The notes: generated by a model not told the origin, from the sequence alone. DNA of 64,000 bases from Favolaschia claudopus (GCA_037176885.1 JAWWNJ010000254.1:62001-126000); one strand, 5' to 3'. Positions 44,415 to 55,199 are shown, numbered from the stretch's first letter. Numbers and translations are program-made.

Positions 44415-44765
44415 ATTATCCACCTAAGCACTCGATTCAAAATGAGGTTTCAACCATGATGATCACTCTCAGATCCATGAATGATGGTGATCAACAGCCC
44501 GAGATGCCGAAAATACTGTTCAGTTTGGTGCCGTAGACCTTCGGGAAACGGCGATTGACAGTTACCGATGATCAATGGTGGTCCGGGCCCACATTTCCTC
44601 GGCCGGCAGTCTCTGCTATGCGGCAAAATCAAGCCGTAAACGTATTCAACCGCATTCAAATATATTTGAATACGCTGGGGCCGTATCGTATTCATATCCA
44701 TATTCTACCGTATTCGTATTCAACCATATTCATATTCACCAAAAGCTCCGAGACCGTATCGTATT

Positions 44766-45603
44766 CAAGGGGGGTACCGATCTGTGAAATCTGCACTAGG
44801 GGTCGAAGTTTTTTTCTCGGCGATTTCGGGGACCCCTAGGGACCCCTCCCCCCCTCTAAATGGGGGAATTTCCTTTTGAGGAAGCAATCAATCACTCACA
44901 CGCTGTCGCCAGCGCAGTCTTTCTTGCTCTTTGCCCACTCCTTAAGCTTCTCCCCTCTCTCTGCGCCCGTCGAACCCCGTGTACCACAGAAAAATTCATA
45001 TAACATTGTGCTACGTTCATCTATTGGCCTATGTTCGCCTTTTTCGCCCCTGTACAAGACTCGCATACCTATCTCTAAGTCAATATTGGAACTCAAACCC
45101 GAACACTTTCTAGGACTCACCGAAAAAATCATAGTGGATCTGTGCGCGTCAGAGATGATTAGCGGTGTCTTGATTTTCTTCTTCTTTAGGACGCGAGTGG
45201 CCGGGTAGCTCTGTCAAACGACGCGAGACAGTGGTGTCAGGGAAAACTTCTCAGCAATTTGCACATAGAAGGTTGAATTTGATTGGCATATGGCATACCG
45301 TGGGACAGATGTTTCTTGAAGTGGGCGGCGTTCTTCATTCGAATGTTGGGGAAGAACGCGAGGCAATTGCGGTTATGAAAAAACGGACGTGTCAGCATCG
45401 ATCACCACGAACAAATATCAACAGTATGTGTAAGCGCTGGTCTGAGCCTGCAAAATCGCTACAAAGTATTCTCAAAGTCGATAATCAGCTCAGAAACCGT
45501 CCGGGAAGTGGTTCCAAAAAACCATATAAAACTTTTTTTTCGAGGCCGAGGGTACCCCCCTCCCCCCCCCTCCTAAATTAGGAAATTTCTTATCGTGGAA
45601 TTG
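44766..45603 (+). mobile_element. 838-bp hAT-type MITE (CAAGGGG), nested
   Basis: The left end CAAGGGGGGTACCGATCTGT and the right end GGAAATTTCTTATCGTGGAATTG match the 12224 element in reverse. A perfect 8-bp duplication ATCGTATT lies at 44758-44765 and 45604-45611. C/G runs are near both ends. Inserted in the CGTATTC repeats of the enclosing hAT element. Confidence 0.9.
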
Positions 45604-46064
45604 ATCGTATTCGTATTCAACTGAAGAATATATTATTTCGTATTATATTTATGGCCAGCACTACCGGGGTTAGCCTTTGTTAATGCGCCGGAATTCTTTT
45701 GTGTAGCCATTAGCCATCCAATGGCTGCATCGCAAACTCTATGACGTTTAACGCTAGGAAGGTGTGATTGCCTCATAAGTAATGAGCTAGCAAGGCGACC
45801 GATTTGCCATCACCCTTGGAATGGCGGGGTTGCCGTCTTCAACAGCTGCGGGAGTCATGTGATGGTAAAGGGACGTGCGTGCTCTTCACGTTTCATGCAG
45901 TTCCAAGTTCTAACTCGTCGTAGTCCTCCATTTGTTGTCTCCCTTTCGTCAACCCGCCTTCCCCGACCCGCATCCAGCGACAGCTCACGCACATCCCCCG
46001 AGTCTCCATTAACCCCAGGACAACGATTCACTGCTCATACCGTTGTGTTCATTGACATAGCAGG

Positions 46065-47290
46065 AACTCGTGCTCCGCTACGAATAAATGAGTATGGAAC
46101 ACCATGAAAATACACCGGTGAAGTAACTTAGTCTAGTAAGAAAATGAGGAGCATTCCCAGATTCCATTATTTTAGACGCTCGTCACTCCAACCTGCGGTT
46201 GGTTCCTCGCGTCCTGGTTTCCAGATTCTTGCATTCCTGAGCAGGCAGACATAATGCAGTCTTGACCGGTTGGTTTGCGCTTCCCCGGTGAGGATCCCAG
46301 AGCACTTTCAAGTGCTGGAGCAATCTCGTAGGAGTTGCCGTTGACTTGAAAATTGATATTAGAGGGTTTGCGATGAGCCATTGGAGCCATTGAATGGCTA
46401 ACGATTTCCCGATTAGGAGACTTTGATGGCCCAAAGATGGGTTTGGAATTACACACAAGCCGGCTGGAATGAAGTTGGGATGCTGAGATGTGTGCTATCC
46501 TTTGTCAATGCGCCGGAATTTTGACTTTTGTGCAGCCATTAGCCATCCAATGGCTGCATCGCAAACTCGCTATTGAGCACTCGTGAACCTTGTTCCAGCG
46601 CAGGAGTACCCTCGTAGGTGTTGCCACAGTCCACCCAGAAGACCCTCGTAGGTTATATAGAACTGCCAATTTGAAGTTGAAGATGAATCAGGGAATTCTG
46701 AGCATCCCTTCGACTTTGAGATCGGACCAGTACCCTTGCTCGATTCAGTGGAACCTACCACCCGCCAAATTACAGCAGCATGCCCATAGATTGCCAATGT
46801 ACGCAATATTGTTAGAACGCGAGTAGGATGATGTTTGAAAAGAGCATGAACTTGGAATCTCAACAACAGAGACGAAGGTTTTGCTCCCCAGTCGGCACTC
46901 GTAGGCGATTCAATTTAAAAGGGTGGATATCGAGTCGAGAGGAAAGAATAGGAGGCGAAAGCTACTGAATTCATGGAAGGGGACACCTGGTTTCCTCGTT
47001 TCGTGGCCAACACCTCCAGAAGAAGGAGCAAATGTTCAAGAGATCACAGGAAGAAAGTTTTCTTGACTGAGCAGCGACGATTCCGAGCCAAGAGCGGGTT
47101 GACGAAGAGCGCAGATGGAACTCGTGCTCCGCTACGACTAAATGATCATGAGTATAGACTACGATAAAAAGTACACCAATGAAGTAACAAAATGAGTCAG
47201 ACTGAGCATTTCCCGGTTCCCTTCTTCTAGACGCTCGTCACCAACCTGTGGTCGGTTCCTCGCGTCCTGGTGTCCATAGTCTCGGATTCC
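46065..47290. repeat. Two diverged direct copies about 1.05 kb apart
   Basis: About 180 bp at 46065-46245 (GGAACTCGTGCTCCGCTACG, TAGACGCTCGTCACTCCAAC, GGTTCCTCGCGTCCTGG) recurs at 47115-47290. A CTCGTAGGNGTTGCC-like motif is scattered at 46324, 46612, 46643, 46896 and 47412. On the minus strand both copies read QDARN(Q/R)PQVG, suggesting remnants of a duplicated gene exon of unknown kind. Confidence 0.5.
46360..46572 (+). mobile_element. TTTGCGATG MITE, complete copy
   Basis: 213 bp from TAGAGGGTTTGCGATGAGCC to CTGCATCGCAAACTCGCTA; the best-preserved member of the family. Flanks (TTGATAT and TTGAGCAC) share only four bases, so the target duplication is unclear. Non-coding. Confidence 0.8.
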
Positions 47291-47679
47291 ATTTCGAGGC
47301 TGGCATGCCTCTACGTTGCTGCCTGAGTTCACCAACGCTGTCCAATAGACTGAGCGCGATGTCCTCCAGCTCAACGAGAAATACAGGTCCTTTTATACTA
47401 TCGTCAAGGTGGTGCTCGTAGGGTTCTGCCCCGTTCTCCAACCAAAAATAAGGAGAGCAAGTATACTAAGGAAAGCCCTGGATTCCCAATAGAAGATTCC
47501 CTGAGCGAGCAGCAGTCTTGAGCAAGAGCCAGTAAGCCAGAGGCCCAGAGAGCACACAGCAAAAGGGAGGAAGGACGACCGGATCCCGGGACAAACCGAT
47601 ACCCGAAGCCGGACACTTTGACAGTTGACTCGACAAAGGACAAAGACAATTACGGCACACTCTCATTTGTATAATAGAT

Positions 47680-47760
47680 TAGCGAGTTTGCGATGCAGCC
47701 ATTGGATGGCTAATGGCTACACAAAAGTCAAAATCCAGGCGCATTGACAAAGACTAACCC
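47680..47760 (-). mobile_element. TTTGCGATG MITE, partial copy
   Basis: TAGCGAGTTTGCGATGCAGC and the following GGCTACACAAAAGTCAAAAT match the right half of the family in reverse. It is cut off at 47760 by the next element. Confidence 0.75.
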
Positions 47761-47762
47761 TA

Positions 47763-47889
47763 CAGTGGCGGCGGGATCTGATGCCATCCCTAAAAATAGA
47801 ACAGCCCATTTCTGGAACTTTTGATGCAAGTGGAGTCGATTGGGGCCCCATCATTTTTTGGGGGGTGGCATCAGATCCCGCCGCCACTG
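47763..47889. mobile_element. 127-bp MITE with GTGGCGGC ends and TA duplication
   Basis: CAGTGGCGGCGGGATCTGAT and its inverted partner at the right end are flanked by TA (47761-47762, 47890-47891). Half of another copy is at 25603-25643. Non-coding. Confidence 0.82.
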
Positions 47890-47900
47890 TAGTCTCAGCA

Positions 47901-47941
47901 CAAGAGGTGTCAGATCTCTGGATCGAACATACATTCTCACG

Positions 47942-47977
<36 letters not shown>

Positions 47978-48000
47978 AGATGGGGTAGGACCCACGTGCT
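47901..48000 (+). mobile_element. Left end of a CAAGAGG hAT MITE with a 35-C run
   Basis: CAAGAGGTGTCAGATCTCTG matches the ends of the complete 62545-62884 element; a run of 35 C (47943-47977) occupies the place of the 19-G run there. The right end is missing. Confidence 0.7.
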
Positions 48001-50922
48001 TTCGTGTCGCGTCCATCAACAAACCTCTTCGCAACTACTACTGGCCACAACCTCTGGAGTAGGGCCTCTGGCGCCCGCGTAACACCCTCAAACTTTGGCC
48101 TGGCTCTGCTACAACTCAACACCTCCTCTCGCAAACCTTCACCACGAGCTATCAGAGGACCGGCAATGCTGTAAATAGTGCATATAGCCCTTCATTAGTT
48201 CCGTCTACTACTAGCAATACCCCATCCAATGAATTCACAGCAAATAGTTCAACAACTTTTCTTCCTGCCTTAACTCCAGTCACTTTTGAATCTACACACG
48301 AGTCGGGACGTCGAGTATGCAGCCGTTGCGGGAAGATATTTGCCGAGGGCGCGAACGATGCGTCTGTCCAGGGGCATATGGATGGAAGAAAATGCCGACG
48401 TACGTTCTGTGCGCTTCGAATGTCGATGTCATTGACATTATCTCTCAGCCCAATCAGGCGTGATTGTCGCGCCCGAAATCAATCCATCTCCGCTGCAATG
48501 TCCAGGTGTAGAAATGCACTGGGATGTGGGGTCGTTTTGGAGAGATTATCCGTTTCATATACACGATCCAACCTCAAAGGGTCCGGGCTACCATCTCGTC
48601 AGCCTCAATCCTCCTCGGATTCAGTCCAGCCGGTGTCGCGGCGGCATCTCGTTGCCAGATGGCCGCGGAATCTCGCCGTGTACAAGATGTTCGAGTTTAC
48701 ACGTCGACGTCGACGTTGTGAAGGACAGGGCGCGTCGCGCTTTCAAAGATGTCTATCGTGAGGAGGAACTCACACACGCGCAAATGTTGAACAAATTGAG
48801 CGCATCGAAAGAGTCGGTAAATAAATTGAAATTGCAGGTCAGTTTCTTTTTATCTTGAAATCATACACGACTGAATAGGCCGATGAAATAGAATGTTATT
48901 TTGAGTTGTTCATTAGCGAGTGCACGAGCCCGCTTGAAAGTACATGTTGATATCGTTCAATTTATTGGGACCCACCAAATTCCCGCATTACACCGAATTT
49001 TCCCAAACGCGATTAAAGAGGGATGGGGGGCAAGCAAACTGTTGTCCCAGCTTCGACTTGCCCCCGATTGGGAATATATCGCGCGGAATTATACTCCCTA
49101 TGAGATTGATCTTGCCATTCTGATCTACGAATTGGGCGGCAATGGTGCCCTTTATGCCCTAAACCCACTCCATCTTCGCCCTTCCCTCTCGTAACCACCA
49201 TCCAGCCGTATCGGCGTCAGCGGCGTATAATCCCATCTGTCGACAAATTGCGCATCACGGATGTATCTGCGAATATCACGGCAATGTACGGGGACCATTC
49301 AAACAGCGAACCAAACAGCACCACGCCCAGCCGTTGCGGGCATTCATTGTCGCTTGATGAATTAGCTATGGAGCGGGAGATATCCGTGATGGAGGACACA
49401 GACAAAATGGCCGGGTTTTGTCTTGAGCATCTCAAGAGCTCTGGACTTCAATCGGTCAAGATAGGCCCAGATATTGCTGGAATTCAGGCCGCTGTTGATG
49501 CCGTACGGGAGGGGAGAGTGCACATTGCACATGAGGCATGTGTGGCTGCCATCTCACGCCTTGCGGGCACGAAGTACGGAGCAAAGCCTATTTACATCGG
49601 ACCAACATGCAAAAAGTCGTCGTGGCAGGAAACCATGCGAACTATTCAAATATTAGTAGAAGCATGGAAACGGTCTCCGGACGGGGAGCGTAAAAATGGT
49701 CCATTATTTTCTGTTTCTACCGATGGCTGTCCACTTCGACGAAGAGCTCTTTTCATGTTGTGCATGCATGATGAGATCCGTCCTGGGAATCCCATCTATG
49801 AATACGTGAAAAATCTTCCTGGCTCAATCTTCGTGTTGGTGCAAACAACTTGACGGCAGATTCCGACTACAAGCATGAATTCAAACGTAAGTTACCATTG
49901 CTTCCATTGCTCATTTTATTTCTAAATCACCGCTCCTTATCAGGTATTCGAGGCGATCTTTGCTCAAATGCGGGAATGGTGATTAAAAATGTTTGCGTCA
50001 ACCGAGAGCTTCTTAGTTTGTGGCTCGAGCGTTTACCAGATCATGACTGGTCTGAAACATCTATTCATGCGCTGCTTGATCCCGCGGATGGTCAGAATGT
50101 ATCGAAGGCCATCAAGCTGCTGCTTTGCATTGTAGAGCTCGGGAAGCTCGATCTTGCCAACTACGATCCCAGCGAGGGGGCGGAGCTCGAGGCTCTCAGT
50201 CTTTTAGGGGAAATGTTCCATGCGTTGCTCGAACCATTCATCAACGTCAGACTTTCCTTATCTGAACAAATCGAATCCCTTGTCCGATTCTCCCACCTTC
50301 TTTGTGCATTATACATGCAGAATGGAACATCATTCATGTCCAATCAACTCTACAGCGACCTCCAGACCATGGTGAAGAATGCTATTCTCACAGTTCCCAA
50401 AGTCCGTCTCATCAATGGACGCCTCAAAGTTTACATCTGTCTTCTGGGAGACGATGTACTCGAGGCTCTTTTTGGTCGGTGTCGGATGATTGGTGGCCAC
50501 TACCCAATTGTAATGTGTGCCAACTCCGCGACCGTCTTGCGTCTGCGATGAATCTTGACTCCATCTTTGAATCTCATCCGGAACTGGAGCGGAAACCGGA
50601 ACGTCTCAAACTCATGCGGATGCGTGACCTTGACCATATCCGCCCTTCCTCGTTCGCCGGCGAACTCTCGGCGGATAGCTGTGATCTCCAGATGTGCTGG
50701 TCCCGGGCGGTATCCAACGCAGACAAGATACTCCTGAAATATGGGGTGAAAATGCCACTTCTTTCGCAAAACTATTTCAACAACCTAATACAGATTTAAT
50801 GCGCCCTTTTGGCGGCAAATACCCCGCAATATCATCCGAGGTTGACCGTTCGATGGCAAGTCCAAGGGGTGTTCAAAACCTGAATGATGGACAACGACTA
50901 GGTGGTGGTGATACCCAATCAA

Positions 50923-51074
50923 TGAGAAAAGTAGGAGGGGAGGAGAAGGGTGAGACCAGTATGCTGGCTCGACTCAGACACAGATGGACGCAGAGGACAA
51001 GAAGCGACAAGTGTATTGATACGTGATAGTACATCAATACCAAAGCACGCCGAAACAAACTACGTATTCTCACA
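50923..51074 (-). repeat. 3' LTR (152 bp)
   Basis: Identical to 52212-52363; it is the 3' LTR because gag reads on the minus strand. Confidence 0.93.
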
Positions 51075-51254
51075 CTCCCACCTGATGAGACGTGCGAGAC
51101 GAGGAAAACAAAAGGCGAAAAACAACTCCCACCGGAACCAAAGTCCATCAAATCCGAAGCGGGATCTGAACATTTCCACCATCTTCATCGTCACTGTATG
51201 CATCACCCCACATATGCAACCTCCACCTCAGGAGCGTGCGCGTGCGCCGCAGAC

Positions 51255-52085
51255 TCAGTGCGGTTCCGAGGGGGTGTTCCCCATGACCCAATCCTTGATG
51301 TGCTGGGGCATGTCGTGGATGCAGCGCGCAGCAATATGACCCGAGCGACCACAACGATGACAATGGCTCTCGTTAGTGGGGTCGCACCAACGGTAACCGT
51401 GATCGTCAACACCGTCTCGACTAGCCGAACCAGATCCTCCACCGCCACCCACCTCTCCTCCCACCCGAACCGATGCTCAAATGACGTGCCGCCATCGCAA
51501 GATTCAGATCATCATCCTCCTTAACGGGGGGTTTGACCCTAGCACTACGTAGAGTTGCAACAACGTCTTTGAGCGTCAGTTTGTGGGGTGTGGCAGTGAT
51601 GGCAGTACGGACGGTGTCCCAGGAAGAATGGAGGTTGAGAAGCAAGACGTCAATGGTCTCTGTGTCGCTGGGATTACGATCCAAGCCTTCAAGAGCATTG
51701 CGCGCGCGGTTCACCTTGCTGATGAAGATGTCGATAGGAGCGTGGGGGTCGTGTTGCGCTTTTGGAAATTGGCGGTGGCAATGAGACGACTACCCACATT
51801 GGATTCTTGAAACCGGTCCTTGAGCTCTGTCCAAGCAGCAAGAGCAGACTTTTTATCCCGGATGTAGCCCTTGTAGTCACGGCCAACGTGGGAATAAATG
51901 TGCCAGACGAGCTCCCGGTCGATGTCGGCTTTATCTGTGGGGACTTTGTCGACGTCAAGAGTCATGTATTCGGCTCCGCAGCCTAGAAAGAACATGGCGA
52001 AGGTATCGCTCCAGTCTCCCCAATTGTCCTCCTTCAGATCCTCGACGCCGTTTAGACCATGGAGAACGGCGGTAGGAATAGGCAT
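51255..52085 (-). pseudogene. Copia-type gag with zinc knuckle, two frameshifts
   Basis: It starts MPIPTAVLHGLNGVEDLKED (52085), 127 nt inside the 5' LTR. The gag core follows: VWHIYSHVGRDYKGYIRDKK, SALAAWTELKDRFQESNVGS. After a one-base shift in an AAAA run near 51765 it continues NRARNALEGLDRNPSDTETI, DVLLLNLHSSWDTVRTAITA. A second shift in a GGAGGAGAGG stretch near 51470 leads to the zinc knuckle CHRCGRSGHIAARC and a stop at 51255. Both shifts are in homopolymer-like runs, so they could be real, programmed or sequencing errors; the identical LTRs leave little time for decay. No protease, integrase or RT is encoded. Confidence 0.85.
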
Positions 52086-52211
52086 GGTGGGGAATCGGGA
52101 GCGTGGGAAGAAAGTTTCCGCAGTGACGTGGCGAAAAAGGAAGTCGCGAGAAAGGTGCGAGAGAGAAGAAGAAAGCTGGGAGGAGCAGAGAGCACTCGGA
52201 GGCCCAGAACC

Positions 52212-52363
52212 TGAGAAAAGTAGGAGGGGAGGAGAAGGGTGAGACCAGTATGCTGGCTCGACTCAGACACAGATGGACGCAGAGGACAAGAAGCGACAAG
52301 TGTATTGATACGTGATAGTACATCAATACCAAAGCACGCCGAAACAAACTACGTATTCTCACA
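52212..52363 (-). repeat. 5' LTR (152 bp)
   Basis: Upstream LTR for the minus-strand element; a transcript would start inside it. Identical to 50923-51074. Confidence 0.93.
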
Positions 52364-53513
52364 ATCAAGTGTCCGGGGTCCTGGAAAAGCGGTTTTTCAC
52401 GCCATTTGGGACAAGGTTTTGAATATTTCCTTCATTTTCACTGGTATCACTCCTTTTGAGCTCGGAAACCCATAGAAAAGTCTTATGTAGAGTGCTAGTA
52501 TCCACCAATTCCATTTTTTGTGAGGGGCAATGGAGGTCCATGGGTCAGATCAAGCCGCCCAATTCTTGACGTGACTGTCAACAAGCGTCAACAGTTGTGA
52601 CCTCTTTCGGCACTTTTACCTCTAATATTATCCATAATGCACATTGTAGGCCGTAGAAATGTCCTACTAGTCACCTTGATATTGTTTCTGCCTGTTACAG
52701 GTACAATCTTATTTCAACCACTAGGTTCTGCAATTCCTCGGTTCACTCTCGTCCAATAATGCCAGTAATTCCAATCGACCTGATTTTTTCTGCACGTTAT
52801 TTACAATGCCAATGTTCGTCTTGAAGATCCCGCACTTCTCAGACTCACTTGGTCTTGTGAACGCGTCACCTTTTCTCTTTCACTGTTTTCCTTCGGCCTT
52901 CCTTTGGATCTTGTGACGTCAATCCATTACCTGTTTAGGTATTGACAAATGATTGCCGGGTGGTGGTGGTGGGTGAGGTTCTCGGGGTCTTGACAGCAAG
53001 GTTTTGGGTAGTCGCGGTCGGCAGGTTTTGTTTCCGACGCCCCTTGGGCAAGTCTCACGTCTTCTGACACGGAGCCTATTCCGGCTCTTCCCGCCAGTGC
53101 CTTAGATTCCGCTGGCAATCCACGCCAGTTTAGCTTGAATATAGATTTCGATTCCATGCTTGCTGAGGAAGCCTCAGCGCAAGAAATGCCTCCTCATACC
53201 ATGTTCGCAAAAATTGATGATGCTGGGCATCTCACTCACAAAAAATCGGTCGTACGAGAGCTTTTCGACATGACACATGACAATCACAGCAGTCACGACA
53301 GACTGCATCGTATTCGTGGTTACACTATCGGGGGCAAATCATGGAACCGGGAGGCCGTTGACGGCCTTGAACAAGCCTCTCTCGCTACACACTTTTCTCT
53401 AGGAAATATTTTCTCCACCGTTATCTGTTACAACCAAACTCATCTGGGAATTGCTATCGGCAAATGTACTGGGATTAAAAATGGCCCCCCTAACTCGAAA
53501 TCACCTTCCCTTC

Positions 53514-53613
53514 CTCTTGTGTAATTTGACAACAATTTTTGGGCCATCAAAGTTCCTAATCGGGAAATCGTTAGCCATTCAAACGGCCCCAATGGCTCAT
53601 CGCAAACCCTCTA
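53514..53613 (-). mobile_element. TTTGCGATG MITE, partial copy in the transposase-like gene
   Basis: GGGCCATCAAAGTTCCTAAT and CCAATGGCTCATCGCAAACCCTCTA match the left half of 46360-46572 in reverse. The other half is missing. It lies between two coding blocks (KCTGIKNG and DVEDFSSAGPMWLEADDGLH). Confidence 0.72.
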
Positions 53614-54271
53614 TTTTGCCGAAAACGCTACCCTCGCCCGATGTAGAAGACTTTTCTTCAGCGGGACCTATGTGGCTTGAAGCAGATGATGGCCTTCACG
53701 TCTCTGGCCGTCCGCGCTGTCTCCGTTCCATTAACCCGACGGTGACTTTTATATTGCGCTGCGACTCAGTCATCGCGGAATCCCGCTTCACGGTGTTTTT
53801 CGCCGGTGATCGTATCGTCCCAAGGAGACTACTTTGCTAGCTCCAGTCATCGACGTCTCTGTTGATGGCTGTCTCTATAGTACGTTGCTTGTCCCGGAGT
53901 ACTGGGAGACCATTTCAGACAGTCTCGGTACGTCCACTTCTTCAACGTCGCCGGATTCTCACCTCGGATTTATAGATCCAACTCAATTCACGATATACCA
54001 AGAGATTGCGAGGATTGACAACTCGACCATCGTCTTCTCTGCGACGTACAAATCAGCTACCCGCAAAGTCGTCACTCTCCTATTTTCCCTCCTGCGGCTA
54101 TTGATACCCCGTGTGCTCCCAATACCCGCCCAGACATCAACACCCTCCCTTTTGCTGCCTCTCTCGACCAAAATCAGCTTCGCGGTCCGGAATGGAGTCC
54201 GACTCTCCAATCGAGAGAAGGTTCCTTCACAATGGAGCACCGCAGCCCATCTGGCGACTGCTTTGCTTTAG

Positions 54272-54940
54272 CACTGTGATACTGACTTACGTGATCGCTG
54301 AACGATGCACGAAATCAAACTAGAAAGAGTAGAGACAAAGTCTGTACTCAAATTCAACTACTTAAGTAACAGCTCCTACGACGTGTGTGTGTGTGTTCGG
54401 GAAGGTAAATCAGGCGTACTTATAGACCGTCAATCTCAATGTAGATCAATCCAACACAAATGCAAAGTGCAAGTAAAGCCAATTTATTTCAATGCCGGCC
54501 AACAGCGCGCGATACAAAAAATCATTTTATGCGATACCCTTCTTCTATGTCCCACCCAAATGAGCTGCCCCAAATGTGTGGCGAGCGAGGATTCCTCAGC
54601 TTCATCGACTCTCTCTGCGCACAACCTCAGCTGCACGCAAAACTGTCAAGAAGGTGGCGAAGAAAGCCTCGAAAATCGATCCAAACGCCACAGTGTCGTT
54701 GCCCTCGATGCAAGCGGCAACATACCTCAAAGGACAATGAAGCTCTCAATGCTGGCCATCCTGAGATGGGATTTCTTGCAGATAAAGCCGTTGCTAAAGG
54801 TGAGATTTAGCAGCAGATTCACGGTTAAAGCTTGATGAGCATGGGATACTACAAGAAAACAATCTCATTTTTTTTTGGCTATAGATGTAGACGACAATGA
54901 CGGCCGCTCCATACATTGTATGATAGCGGACAGGAGTTCA
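54272..54940. other. No gene recognised; cysteine-rich fragment
   Basis: 54480-54810 is open and contains CRCPRCKRQHTSKDNEALNA, which may be a zinc-binding fragment, but no family is recognisable and it has no clear start or end. Confidence 0.3.
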
Positions 54941-54942
54941 TG

Positions 54943-55190
54943 TCAAGCCGCACTTTTTGGCATTTGCCGACGGCTATTCAGCATTCTCAGCTACTCTGGC
55001 AATTGGGTACGTAATTTCTCTTCCCCTCTCTCTTCCTCTACCACCACCAACCGCCTCCCGGCCCACTCATCGCGTTCTCCTTCGTCCTCCTCAAGTCCTC
55101 CTTCGTCGTCGACGCCCTCAACCGCAAAATTCAACATGGACACTTCTTCGATAAGCGCTGGGCAAACCTGTCCGGAGCTGCTGGCGCAAA
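54943..55190 (+). other. Coding-like fragment, possible spliced exons
   Basis: LAFADGYSAFSATLAIG (about 54960-55010) followed 60 nt on by GPLIAFSFVLLKSSFVVDAL, NRKIQHGHFFDKRWANLSGA is protein-like and ends at a GT donor. The second part has a hydrophobic helix. I do not recognise it. Confidence 0.27.
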
Positions 55191-55199
55191 TGCGGTGAG

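Larger units (their letters stand above)
43357..45663. mobile_element. 2.3-kb hAT-type element (TAGTGCTGGCC), itself carrying two insertions
   Basis: The TIR TAGTGCTGGCCATAAATAT is present at both ends, with a perfect 8-bp duplication CCGGGGTT (43349-43356, 45664-45671). Both subterminal regions are full of CGTATTC/GAATACG repeats. Two further elements lie inside (43621-44414 and 44766-45603); the native core is only about 675 bp and has no transposase. The same TAGTGCTGG start occurs at 29214. Confidence 0.93.
43235..45741. mobile_element. TTTGCGATG MITE split by a hAT element
   Basis: The left half (43235-43356) and the right half (45672-45741) together make one copy of the MITE family seen complete at 46360-46572. 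The 8 bp at the break (CCGGGGTT) are duplicated by the inserted hAT element. The left tip has lost a few bases (TAGAGCGATGAGCC). Confidence 0.8.
50923..52363 (-). mobile_element. Complete gag-only LTR retroelement (TR-GAG-like), identical LTRs
   Basis: Two 152-bp direct repeats (50923-51074 and 52212-52363) are identical base for base in my reading and begin TG and end CA on the minus strand. A perfect 5-bp target duplication ATCAA flanks the unit (50918-50922, 52364-52368). Only a Copia-type gag is encoded. A purine-rich AGGTGGGAG directly precedes the 3' LTR, as a polypurine tract should. A standard Copia primer-binding site is not evident after the 5' LTR (GGTTCTGGGCC follows). It must use enzymes supplied in trans. 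Confidence 0.93.
50863..53046. mobile_element. hAT-type element (CAAGGGG) carrying a retroelement
   Basis: The left end CAAGGGGTGTTCAAAACCTG and the right end GTTTCCGACGCCCCTTG are flanked by a perfect 8-bp duplication GGCAAGTC (50855-50862, 53047-53054). Without the retroelement (50923-52363 plus 5 bp) it is about 740 bp and has no transposase. It lies in the coding sequence of the large transposase-like gene, whose frame is continuous once it is removed. Confidence 0.88.
48063..54271 (+). pseudogene. Large spliced transposase-like gene, P-element/THAP9-like by motif, broken by insertions
   Basis: The open sequence starts before 48180 without a clear ATG. It has a zinc-finger-like block CSRCGKIFAEGANDASVQGH, MDGRKC (about 48318-48395), introns at 48400-48448, 48838-48878 and 49887-49943, a helical region, then NYTPYEIDLAILIYELGG, DAVREGRVHIAHEACVAAIS, SVSTDGCPLRRRALFMLC (about 49710-49770) and GDDVLEALFGRCRMIGGHYP (about 50448-50508). 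The DG motif and the LExxFGRxRxxGG motif resemble the RNase H-fold signatures of P-element/THAP9 transposases; that link is my inference. Frameshifts occur near 48920, 49190, 50512 and 50760. Excising 50863-53046 plus one duplication joins SEVDRSMAS to LTSSDTEPIPALPASALDSA in frame, continuing HLTHKKSVVRELFDMTHDNH. A MITE (53514-53613) breaks it again. A fragment of a second copy is in the 13930-15943 ORF. Confidence 0.6.

Noticed and set aside
15910..46572. 8-bp target duplications for the TTTGCGATG MITEs
   Set aside because: The TAGNG ends look hAT-like, but flanks of the copies at 15910, 43235 and 46360 do not match, so no duplication is claimed.
47943..47977. 35-C run as an assembly gap filler
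   Set aside because: A matching 19-G run sits at the same place in the related element at 62545, so the tract is a real element feature; only its exact length is doubtful.
50923..52363. Tandem duplication or assembly artefact instead of a retroelement
   Set aside because: Perfect 5-bp flanks, TG...CA ends, a correctly oriented gag and a purine tract next to the 3' LTR all fit retrotransposition.
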